Part shown: positions 1 to 6,712 of the stretch, one piece after another | Layout: every line of letters begins with the position of its first letter | Position numbering within the stretch: the first letter of the stretch is position 1 | Source of the DNA: an uncultured Burkholderiales bacterium | Lineage (GTDB): Bacteria; Pseudomonadota; Gammaproteobacteria; Burkholderiales; Burkholderiaceae_C | DNA: 11,921 bases | NCBI GenBank assembly: GCA_903856995.1 | Contig: CAIODK010000063.1 | Coordinates: 1-11,921 of the forward strand | Direction: 5' to 3' | Program-made: the position numbers and the translations under genes | The notes under the pieces: model-generated | Databases searched by the model: none | Told to the model about the DNA's origin: nothing | Seen by the model: the letters and a program-made list of their open reading frames with translations, nothing else

Positions 1-680
1 CCACCAAAAAGGTCCACCTGCGATCCATCATCCAAGAGCTACTATGGTTTCTGACCGGATCGAGTAACAACAACTGGCTCAAAGAGCGCAACGTCAGCAT
101 TTGGGACGAATGGGCCCGCGAAGACGGCGACCTTGGTCCCGTCTACGGCGTGCAATGGCGTAGTTGGCCCACGCCTGACGGCGGACACATCGACCAAATT
201 GCTGACGTGATTCAAACACTCAAAAGCAACCCCGACTCGCGGCGCATCATCGTCAGCGCGTGGAACGTGGCGGAGCTCAACAAAATGGCACTCATGCCCT
301 GTCATGCGTTCTTCCAGTTCTACGTGGCACCGGCACAACACCCAGGCGACAAAGCAAAACTCAGCTGCCAGCTGTATCAACGCAGTGCCGACATCTTTTT
401 GGGTGTTCCCTTCAATATTGCCAGCTACGCCCTGCTCACCCACATGGTGGCTCAGCAATGCGACTTGGACGTGGGCGACTTCATCTGGACGGGGGGTGAC
501 TGCCACATTTACAGCAACCACCACGAGCAAGTTGCGCTGCAACTTAGCCGTGAACCGTTTGCCTATCCCACGCTGAATATCAAACGCAAGCCTGCCTCCA
601 TCTTTGACTACCAGTTTGAAGACTTCGAGGTGCTGGACTACCAATGCCACGGCGCCATCAAAGCGCCTGTCGCCGTCTAA
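1..680 (+). CDS. thyA: Thymidylate synthase ThyA, 5'-truncated by window edge
   Basis: Thymidylate synthase makes dTMP from dUMP using 5,10-methylenetetrahydrofolate, in the cytosol. The first complete codon is at position 3 and TAA is at 678-680, so 225 residues are visible. Compared with the ~264-residue E. coli enzyme, about 46 N-terminal residues lie outside the window. Visible hallmarks are WDEWA, the phosphate-binding PDSRRIIVSAWN, the catalytic Cys in PCHAFFQF (codon 300-302), QLYQRSADIFLG, the folate/dUMP motif PFNIASYALL, YSNH, and the C-terminal IKAPVAV. There is a short insertion of about seven residues (around PAQHPGDKA) after FYVA relative to E. coli, within normal family variation. 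The next gene, folA, starts 3 bp downstream and regenerates the tetrahydrofolate that this reaction oxidises to dihydrofolate, so the two are probably co-transcribed. No frameshift is seen. Confidence 0.97.
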   Translation, partial: TKKVHLRSIIQELLWFLTGSSNNNWLKERNVSIWDEWAREDGDLGPVYGVQWRSWPTPDGGHIDQIADVIQTLKSNPDSRRIIVSAWNVAELNKMALMPCHAFFQFYVAPAQHPGDKAKLSCQLYQRSADIFLGVPFNIASYALLTHMVAQQCDLDVGDFIWTGGDCHIYSNHHEQVALQLSREPFAYPTLNIKRKPASIFDYQFEDFEVLDYQCHGAIKAPVAV

Positions 681-683
681 GCC

Positions 684-1181
684 ATGGCCTTGAATTTGAT
701 TTTTGCGCGTGCGCGCAACGGCGTCATTGGCAAAGATAATACGCTGCCTTGGCACTTGCCCGAGGACTTGGCTCACTTCAAACAAACCACACTGGGGCAA
801 CCTGTGGTGATGGGCCGAAAAACTTGGGAGTCACTCCCCCCTAAATTCCGCCCCCTGCCCGGTCGCCCCAACATCGTGCTGACCCGCCAAACCGATTGGC
901 AAGCCGAAGGTGCTGTGGTGGCCCACTCGATTGAAGAAGCGGTGCAGAACTGCCCTGCCGACGCGCAGGTGTGGGTGATTGGCGGTGCTGAGGTCTACGC
1001 GCAAGCCATGCCCTTGGCCACACGGGCAGTCATCACAGAAATTGATGCTGACTATGAAGGCGACGCCTTTGCACCCACCTTCGATGCCAGCTGGCAAGAA
1101 ACCGCGCGCAGCACGCATGTGGCTGCAAATGGTTTGACTTACAGCTTGGTCCACCTATCTCGCGTTAGGCAGAAACTTTGA
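684..1181 (+). CDS. folA: Dihydrofolate reductase FolA
   Basis: Dihydrofolate reductase reduces dihydrofolate to tetrahydrofolate with NADPH, and is the target of trimethoprim. The 165-residue product is typical for bacterial DHFR. Visible motifs are IGKDNTLPWHLPEDL near residues 15-29, containing the Trp of the active-site loop and the proton-relay acid (D28, equivalent to E. coli D27); VVMGRKTWESL at 41-51 for NADPH binding; PGRPNIVLTR at 59-68, whose Arg61 corresponds to the residue binding the folate glutamate; and WVIGGAEVYAQAMP, the second nucleotide-binding segment. The ATG sits 3 bp after the thyA stop and has no strong Shine-Dalgarno sequence, which suggests translational coupling to thyA. 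The gene converges with the secretion operon, whose last gene ends 45 bp away. Confidence 0.97.
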   Translation: MALNLIFARARNGVIGKDNTLPWHLPEDLAHFKQTTLGQPVVMGRKTWESLPPKFRPLPGRPNIVLTRQTDWQAEGAVVAHSIEEAVQNCPADAQVWVIGGAEVYAQAMPLATRAVITEIDADYEGDAFAPTFDASWQETARSTHVAANGLTYSLVHLSRVRQKL

Positions 1182-1226
1182 ACCACGGCATTTTAGCGGC
1201 ACACCAAAACCAACTAAAACAAACGT
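1182..1226. other. Convergent intergenic gap, no terminator seen
   Basis: These 45 bp separate the folA stop from the stop of the reverse-strand acyltransferase gene. I looked for a GC-rich hairpin followed by a T-run on either strand and found none. CGGC occurs twice around ATTTTAG, but as a direct repeat and not an inverted one. The two units may therefore end by Rho-dependent termination or overlap at their 3' ends. This is an inference from absence. Confidence 0.6.
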
Positions 1227-1715
1227 TCACTCATTCAGAGACGACACGGCAGGCCAAGTCATCGCCTTGACTTGACCATCACCACCCAAGGTGAACTGGT
1301 GAATATCTTGTCCGGGGAACACAGACTCTCGCAAGTCTTTCATCACCTCTTGCATCCCGCCAAACGGTGTGCACAGGTCAACAATCCAAATCTGTTCACC
1401 AGACTTCCAATCTGAGGCGCTCAGGTGGTGGGGTGCTTGTTGGTAACGCTTGGCGACATCATCTGACAATCGAGCCCAAGACACATAGGCCACAGGTGCG
1501 TTATCACGCATGAATAGCTTGGCTTGGTCCAGCACCAAAGCTGGCATGACACGCCATGCCAATTCGCTCAGCAGTGTGTGCCGTGTGGCACTTTGTTGCA
1601 TCATCAACCAGCTCACTGCACCCAGCAGCGGAATCTTGCTCATCACACGTTGGGCTTGCTCTTTGGCATAGGTTGCCAAGTCTTGAGACTCTTGTTCGTT
1701 CGAAGGTGTTGTCAT
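1227..1715 (-). CDS. HlyC-family toxin-activating lysine acyltransferase
   Basis: This 162-residue protein belongs to the HlyC family. Those enzymes use acyl-ACP to attach fatty acids to internal lysines of RTX protoxins in the cytosol before type I export. Set against E. coli HlyC as I remember it, it aligns without gaps from LLGAVSWL (30-37) through RDNAPVAYVSWARLS (70-84) and DWKSGEQIW to VDLCTPFGG. HlyC Asp92 falls exactly on D113. The usual catalytic His23 falls on T44, and a His is found two residues later (H46, in SATRHTLL). It has about 21 extra N-terminal residues, charged and probably helical, and a C-terminus about 30 residues shorter than HlyC. The ATG at 1715 lies 24 nt after the tolC-like stop with only a weak purine-rich ribosome site (AGAAAGA). 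As last gene of the operon it presumably acts on the giant protein encoded upstream, but no acylation site can be proven from sequence. Confidence 0.9.
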   Translation of the reverse strand: MTTPSNEQESQDLATYAKEQAQRVMSKIPLLGAVSWLMMQQSATRHTLLSELAWRVMPALVLDQAKLFMRDNAPVAYVSWARLSDDVAKRYQQAPHHLSASDWKSGEQIWIVDLCTPFGGMQEVMKDLRESVFPGQDIHQFTLGGDGQVKAMTWPAVSSLNE

Positions 1716-1739
1716 GTTGGGTTCTTTCTGGATGGGTTG

Positions 1740-3137
1740 TTATCGTGAAGCTTGAGCTTTCGGTTTGGGTGCTGTGGATTGGGTCGGTTGCATCAGTTTT
1801 TCTAAAGCGGCTAGGTCGTCACCGTCCAATGAACCTGTCATGGCTTTGAGCTTCAAGCTTTGCATCACCGCATCCGCTCTTGCCTTACTCAAATCTCGCA
1901 TGGCCGCATAGAGCTGCTGCTCCGCATTGAGCACATCTGGGTTGATGCGTGTGCCCACTTTGAAGCCGATTTTGTTGGACTCAACTGAGTTTTGGCTTGC
2001 CTCAACCGCTGCTTCTAAGGCCTCAACTTGAGCCTGCCCGTTCATCACCCCCGCAAAACTTTGTCGCACTTGGCTACTGGCATTGCGCTTGGCCCCCGTT
2101 AGCTCTTCTTTGGCCTTTTCTTCCAAGGCCACCGATTCACGCACCTTCGATTGCGTTGCACCACCTGCAAATAAGGGGATGGTGAGCTGCACAGCTGTTT
2201 GATGGGAGTTAAAGCGCGTTGACAAGTCGGCAGGAGAGCTGATGGTCCCTGAGCTGTAGTTACCCGTTCGGTTGGCCACAATGTCCAGCGTGGGCGCATG
2301 CGCGGCCATGCTCTTAGAGACCTCTTTGCTTGCTACCGTCAGCGCCGCTTCCTGAATACGAATTTGTGGGTTTTGTCGCAATGCCACAGTCAGCCAATCA
2401 TTCAATTGTGTTGGGTCTAGTGCAGGCAAGCTCTTGGTCAACTGCATGGGCGGCAAGGCAACGTACTCACCGATGAGTTTTTCTAATTCCGCTTGTTTGG
2501 TGGTGAGGTCATTCAGTGCTGACACGCGCTGGGCCAAATTGAGAGCCTGCTTGGCCTTGGCTTCATGCACATCGGTGATAGTGCCCATGCCCACCTCAAA
2601 TGTGCGTTGTGCCAAAGTCAACTGTTCGTTGATGGCTTGCAACTCAGCCTCCGCCACTTGCACGCTTTGCATAGCAACCTGCACATCAAAATACACCTGC
2701 GCAGTGCGCACAATCAAATCTTGCTCAGCTAGAGAAAACTGCTCTTTGGCCTGTGTCACTTGAGCATCAGCTTGGGCATAAGTGGCCCAGTTACCCCAAC
2801 GAATAACTGGTTGAGTCAACTGCGTCGTCCAATTCCATGCACGCACATCACGAGAGACATATGGTGCAGAAGAAAACGAAGCCTCGCCAATCTGGTGGTT
2901 TTTGTTGGCTACCACGCTCACGTTAGGCAAGAAACCTGCGCGTGCTTGGGGCAGCTTTTCAAGCGAAGCCTCAAGTGCTCTGCGTGCCGCACCATACTGG
3001 TTATCTTGTGCCCTTGCTTTTTGATACACATCCATCAAAGATTGCGCATGGCTAGCCATTGACAGTCCCATGAAGGCGCTGCAACACAGCAACGTGAGTA
3101 ACTTATCTCTCACTTTGACTTTCACCTTATCTCTCAC
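1740..3137 (-). CDS. TolC-family outer-membrane channel of the type I system
   Basis: Outer-membrane efflux protein (OEP fold) forming the exit duct of a type I secretion system. I place the start at GTG 3137, giving 465 residues, because a perfect AGGAGG lies 6 nt upstream and the peptide then opens with a good signal sequence: basic n-region MRDKVKVKVRDK, hydrophobic LLTLLCCSAFMGLSMA, and a likely cleavage after ASHA (about residue 31). The longer reading from TTG 3185 would add 16 residues ahead of the signal peptide and 48 bp more overlap with the upstream gene. The two halves show the duplicated OEP pattern: GMGTITDVHEAKAKQ near 183-197 and VGTRINPDVLNAEQQLY near 394-410, both followed by long helices. 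The gene overlaps the end of the hlyD-like gene by 11 bp, implying translational coupling. The C-terminal tail is rich in Pro, Lys and Ala. Confidence 0.93.
   Translation of the reverse strand: MRDKVKVKVRDKLLTLLCCSAFMGLSMASHAQSLMDVYQKARAQDNQYGAARRALEASLEKLPQARAGFLPNVSVVANKNHQIGEASFSSAPYVSRDVRAWNWTTQLTQPVIRWGNWATYAQADAQVTQAKEQFSLAEQDLIVRTAQVYFDVQVAMQSVQVAEAELQAINEQLTLAQRTFEVGMGTITDVHEAKAKQALNLAQRVSALNDLTTKQAELEKLIGEYVALPPMQLTKSLPALDPTQLNDWLTVALRQNPQIRIQEAALTVASKEVSKSMAAHAPTLDIVANRTGNYSSGTISSPADLSTRFNSHQTAVQLTIPLFAGGATQSKVRESVALEEKAKEELTGAKRNASSQVRQSFAGVMNGQAQVEALEAAVEASQNSVESNKIGFKVGTRINPDVLNAEQQLYAAMRDLSKARADAVMQSLKLKAMTGSLDGDDLAALEKLMQPTQSTAPKPKAQASR
3102..3137 (-). repeat. 12-bp direct repeat at the tolC-like start codon
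   Basis: The 12-mer GTGAGAGATAAG occurs exactly twice on the minus strand, at 3137-3126 and 3113-3102, with a 24-bp period. The first copy carries both the chosen GTG start of the tolC-like gene and the TAA stop of the hlyD-like gene. The second copy encodes the same VRDK again inside the n-region of the signal peptide. It looks like a small local duplication that lengthened the basic n-region. It also leaves three in-frame GTG codons (3137, 3125, 3113), but only the first has a Shine-Dalgarno sequence at proper spacing. Confidence 0.85.
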
Positions 3138-4491
3138 GTAAGGCCTCCTGCTTGTAGCGAAGCATGGGGGCGAGCAAGTATTCAATCATGCGACGCGCAT
3201 CTGTCTTAATGTCCGAGGTCACATTCATACCCGCAGTAATTACACCTTTGCGACCATTGACGGCATTGGGCGTTTCAGTTTGCGATAACTTGATGCGTAC
3301 TGGGTAGACCAAGCCTAACTTTTGGTCTTGCACTGCATCTGTGCCAACCCAAAGCACTTCGCCTTCGATGTAGCCATACCGTGTGAAATCGTAGGTTTCA
3401 ATCTTGTTGATCACGCGCTGGCCCACGCGCAAATGCCCCACATCGCGGTTAATGACTTGGGCCTCAATTTCCAAGGGTGTGTTTTCTGGCACTACGGTGA
3501 GCAATGGCTGCGCAGCCGTGACGACGCCACCAACCGTGGTGACAGCAAGTTGCTGCACCACACCGTCAATTGGCGCTTTCAAGGTCTGCTGCGACCAGCG
3601 TTGGTTGGCTTTGATGTATTCCTGTTGCGCAGCATCACGCTTCTTGGTCGATTCAACCAGCTCAGTACTTGTACGGGCTTTGAATTCAGCCAAGGCTTGC
3701 GATCTCTGCTCAACAGCAGCTTGATAGTTCGCTGTAGATTCTTTTAAACGACTACCTTGAACCGATAGCTCCTTTTCAGCATTGATCAAGTCAAGCTTTG
3801 AATCAATCACTGTGGTTTGTGCGATGTGCCCGGTCTTGGCCAACTCTTCTCGCATTTGATATTTTTGTTGGATCAAAGGCAAGCTGCTTTTGAGCTGGGT
3901 CACCGTGGTTTGAATCGCTTCAACATCAGCCCTACGCTTATTCATGTCCGAATTAAGCGAAGCCATCTTGGCTTGTTGTTCTGCGTTTCGCCCCTGCAAG
4001 ATCACGTTTTGATTGACCACAATTTCAGCAGGCATATCTGCTGGAGGCAAAAAACTCTTCTTACTGTCTAACTGCGCAGTGATCCTGAGAACATCAGCTT
4101 GCGCCTCCCAGTACTCTCGTTGCACGCGATCTCGATCTGCACCTGTACTGGTTGGGTCCAACTCAATCAACACATCCCCGGCATGAACGCTTTGCCCATC
4201 GCGAACGTGTAAGGCACGAATCACACCGGGCTCTAAAGGCTGAATCACCTTGCTTTTACCCGCAGGAATGACTTTGCCTTGCGCCGAAACGACGATGTCC
4301 ATTTTGGCCACGCTTGCAAACAGCAAAGCAATTGTTGCCATCGCACAAATACCTAAAGTCGCCATACGCATCACATGTGAAGGTGGACGGATTTGCATTG
4401 CCAGAGCCGCTGAGCTAAATGGGTTCAACACAATGGGCTCTTTGACGACGGCCTCACTCACGGCATCTACTTTTTCTGGAACGTCACTCAT
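3127..4491 (-). CDS. HlyD-family membrane fusion protein of type I secretion
   Basis: Periplasmic adaptor that links the inner-membrane ABC exporter to the TolC-type duct. The 454 residues show a short cytosolic N-terminus (1 to ~40), one membrane helix at about 43-63 (ATLGICAMATIALLFASVA), a barrel-sandwich/lipoyl half (SAQGKVIPAGKSKVIQPLEP then VRDGQSVHAGDVLIELDPT, 69-113), a long coiled-coil hairpin (about 115-300), the second lipoyl half (LKAPIDGVVQQLAV, 304-317), and a beta-barrel ending in GMNVTSDIKTDARRMIEYLL (421-440). The C-terminal LRER is like that of HlyD. The length is close to E. coli HlyD (478). The ATG start overlaps the ABC stop in an ATGA arrangement (4488-4491), so translation is probably coupled. 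Its stop lies within the start region of the tolC-like gene. I give no gene symbol because orthology to hlyD of a specific toxin system cannot be claimed. Confidence 0.95.
   Translation of the reverse strand: MSDVPEKVDAVSEAVVKEPIVLNPFSSAALAMQIRPPSHVMRMATLGICAMATIALLFASVAKMDIVVSAQGKVIPAGKSKVIQPLEPGVIRALHVRDGQSVHAGDVLIELDPTSTGADRDRVQREYWEAQADVLRITAQLDSKKSFLPPADMPAEIVVNQNVILQGRNAEQQAKMASLNSDMNKRRADVEAIQTTVTQLKSSLPLIQQKYQMREELAKTGHIAQTTVIDSKLDLINAEKELSVQGSRLKESTANYQAAVEQRSQALAEFKARTSTELVESTKKRDAAQQEYIKANQRWSQQTLKAPIDGVVQQLAVTTVGGVVTAAQPLLTVVPENTPLEIEAQVINRDVGHLRVGQRVINKIETYDFTRYGYIEGEVLWVGTDAVQDQKLGLVYPVRIKLSQTETPNAVNGRKGVITAGMNVTSDIKTDARRMIEYLLAPMLRYKQEALRER
3144..3149 (-). promoter_or_regulatory. 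Ribosome binding site of the tolC-like gene
   Basis: A perfect AGGAGG on the minus strand lies 6 nt before GTG 3137, inside the last codons of the hlyD-like gene. It decides the start in favour of GTG 3137 over TTG 3185. Confidence 0.8.
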
Positions 4492-6683
4492 GCAATACTT
4501 TCAATCTCTAAAACTTGGTGTGCCTTGTACAAGGACGCATAGCGGCCACTCATTTGCATCAACTTGGCATGGTTTCCTGTCTCAATCAAGCGTCCACCAT
4601 CGAGCACCAAAATACGGTCGGCCAAACGCAAGGTAGACAAACGGTGTGCCACGATCACCACGGTTCTGCCTTTGGCGATAGAAGCCATGTTGTCGTGAAT
4701 CAGTCGCTCACTCTCGTAGTCCAGCGAAGCGGTGGCTTCGTCTAGCAACAACAGCTTGGGGTTGGTTGCCAAAGCGCGGGCAATCGCAATACGAGCGCGT
4801 TGCCCACCGCTGAGCTTGCTCCCCCGCTCACCAATCACCGTGTCATAGCCTTCTGGCAGCTGCAAAATGAACTCGTGTGCACCGGCCAGTTTGGCGGCGT
4901 TCATCACCGCTTCCATGTTCAGGCTGGCATCTGCCAACGCAATGTTTTCGCGCACGCTACGGTTAAACAACAAGGTGTCTTGCCCCACCACACCCATTTG
5001 GCGACGTAGCCATGAGGTATCGACCAAGTTCAAGTCCATGCCATCTATCAAGATGCGGCCACTCTCGGGCGTATACAGACGTTGAATCAAACGCATCAGC
5101 GTGGTCTTGCCCGCACCAGAGACACCCACAACACCAATGACTTCGCCGGGTTGAATCTCGAAACTCAAGTCCGTCAACACCTCAGGCGCTTTAGGGCTGT
5201 ATCTAAAACCCACATGCTCAAACGTCACTTTGCCCTGCACATCAGGCGGCGTAGAACGGCTGGCCCTAAAAGAAGGTTCTGGAGGCGCATCCATGATGTC
5301 GCCCAAGCGTTTGATACTCACCTTCATCTGCGTGAAGTCTTGCCACAGGGAAGACAGCTTCAAAATGGGGGCATTCACCCGACCACTGAGCATGTTGAAG
5401 GCAATCAAACCGCCTACGGTCAAATCGCCATCAATCACCAAACGCGCACCCAGCCAAAGCAAAGCCACGGTCAGCACCTTGCTCGCCATTGCAATGAACT
5501 GGTTGGTAGCGTTACCCAAGTGACCGCCTTCAAACGAGGTATGCACGTAACTGGCAAGGCGCTTCTCCCACTCGCGTTGCCACTGCGGCTCGACCGCGTG
5601 GCTCTTGAGGGTTTCCATCGAAGTGACTGTTTCTACCAAGTAAGCTTGGTTTTCTGCGCCGAGTGCAAACTTGTCTTCTAGCTTTTTACGCAGTAAGGGC
5701 GTGATAACCGCCGACGCCCCAAAGAACACCGGCAAAGCGGCAATCACCACCAAGGTCAGTGCCACGCTGTAATAAAACATGACGCCGAGGTAGACGATGG
5801 CAAATAACAAATCGAGCCAACTGGTCAGGGCTTGACCTGTCAGGAAGTTACGAGCGTTATCTAACTCTCGCACCCGCGCCACCGTGTCGCCACTGCGGCG
5901 ACTCTCAAAATACGACAGCGGCAAGTGAAGCAAATGTTTGAAGAGCTTGGCACCCAGCTCCACATCCACGCGATTGGTGGTGTGGCTGAGTAAGTAGTGA
6001 CGCATAGCACCCAGTGCCACCTCAAAAATACTCACGCCCAACAAAGCCACCACCATCACATCTAGTGTGGACAGCGTGCGGTTGGTCAACACCTTGTCAA
6101 TCACCACCTGAAAAATCAACGGCGTAATGAGCGCGATGATTTGCACAAACAGCGAAGCCAGCAACACCTCGCCCATTAATTGCTTATATTTCTTCAGCGA
6201 CTGCCAGAACCACGCGATGTCAAACGCTTCTTGGCTTGCTGCGGTTTCGCCCTTGTTGTGATCAGCCAGTTTGACATTGGGTGTGGCCTCAATCCACTCA
6301 CCCGCAAAGAGCTGATCAAACTCTTGTAAGGTGACTTGGTTGGGCATGCTTTGGCCCGTTTTTTGGACTACGACCAACGTGCCATCTGGATCTCCCGTCT
6401 CCACCATCTTGCCCACCAGCATCAAACCACCGTCATTGGTTGGCATCAAGGCGGGCAATGTCGCTGCTTGGAGGTTCTGACGTGTGCCGTGCTTTATGCT
6501 CGCCTCAAAACCCAAAGTGTGCAGGGCTTGTAACGTCTCACCCACACCAAAAGGTTCGGGGTTGCCCTCTTTGTCATAACTAGCGAACTGGTGTTTTAGC
6601 TGGCCGAGTTCTAAATGTTGGTGATGCAACTGGCCGTAGAGCTGTAAGAGTTCAAGCTCTTTGATTTCGAGTTCTTCTGTCAA
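4488..6683 (-). CDS. HlyB-type type I secretion ABC transporter with inactive C39-like domain
   Basis: Inner-membrane ATPase/permease that recognises the C-terminal signal of a large substrate and drives its one-step export. The 731 residues contain an N-terminal C39-peptidase-like domain (about 1-135), a six-helix exporter membrane domain (about 165-430) and a nucleotide-binding domain (about 485-731). Visible NBD motifs are Walker A GVSGAGKT (520-527), Q-loop Q568, signature LSGGQ (624-628), Walker B LLLLDEA (644-650) and H-loop H680. Segments such as VDVELGAKLFKHLL and SGDTVARVREL closely match HlyB. I find no cysteine anywhere in the protein, so the N-terminal domain cannot be a C39 protease and should act as a HlyB-like docking domain. 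The start is TTG 6683, supported by TAGGA 6 nt upstream. No in-frame ATG is available nearby (the first Met is residue 80). The gene follows the giant protein after 29 nt and overlaps the hlyD-like gene by 4 bp. Confidence 0.95.
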   Translation of the reverse strand: MTEELEIKELELLQLYGQLHHQHLELGQLKHQFASYDKEGNPEPFGVGETLQALHTLGFEASIKHGTRQNLQAATLPALMPTNDGGLMLVGKMVETGDPDGTLVVVQKTGQSMPNQVTLQEFDQLFAGEWIEATPNVKLADHNKGETAASQEAFDIAWFWQSLKKYKQLMGEVLLASLFVQIIALITPLIFQVVIDKVLTNRTLSTLDVMVVALLGVSIFEVALGAMRHYLLSHTTNRVDVELGAKLFKHLLHLPLSYFESRRSGDTVARVRELDNARNFLTGQALTSWLDLLFAIVYLGVMFYYSVALTLVVIAALPVFFGASAVITPLLRKKLEDKFALGAENQAYLVETVTSMETLKSHAVEPQWQREWEKRLASYVHTSFEGGHLGNATNQFIAMASKVLTVALLWLGARLVIDGDLTVGGLIAFNMLSGRVNAPILKLSSLWQDFTQMKVSIKRLGDIMDAPPEPSFRASRSTPPDVQGKVTFEHVGFRYSPKAPEVLTDLSFEIQPGEVIGVVGVSGAGKTTLMRLIQRLYTPESGRILIDGMDLNLVDTSWLRRQMGVVGQDTLLFNRSVRENIALADASLNMEAVMNAAKLAGAHEFILQLPEGYDTVIGERGSKLSGGQRARIAIARALATNPKLLLLDEATASLDYESERLIHDNMASIAKGRTVVIVAHRLSTLRLADRILVLDGGRLIETGNHAKLMQMSGRYASLYKAHQVLEIESIA

Positions 6684-6689
6684 AGCTAA

Positions 6690-6694
6690 TCCTA
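6690..6694 (-). promoter_or_regulatory. Ribosome binding site for the TTG start of the ABC gene
   Basis: TAGGA on the minus strand, 6 nt before TTG 6683, in the 29-nt gap after the giant-protein stop. The frame remains open further upstream into the giant gene, so this site is the main reason for choosing TTG 6683. Confidence 0.65.
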
Positions 6695-6712
6695 AATTTT
6701 TGTTTTGATTTC

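Noticed and set aside
42..800. A 252-codon open frame on the minus strand opposite thyA and the start of folA
   Set aside because: It lies antisense to two unmistakable enzymes whose active-site motifs are all in the plus-strand frames. Its product shows no recognisable family features.
1182..1226. Bidirectional intrinsic terminator between the convergent genes
   Set aside because: No inverted repeat with a T-run is present on either strand. The CGGC pair is a direct repeat.
3138..3185. Longer tolC-like reading beginning at TTG 3185
   Set aside because: It would place 16 extra residues before the signal peptide, and I see no better ribosome site for it than the AGGAGG placed exactly for GTG 3137.
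5082..5681. A 199-codon plus-strand open frame inside the ABC transporter gene
   Set aside because: It is antisense to the membrane and nucleotide-binding domains of the exporter, has no ribosome site, and the peptide resembles no family.
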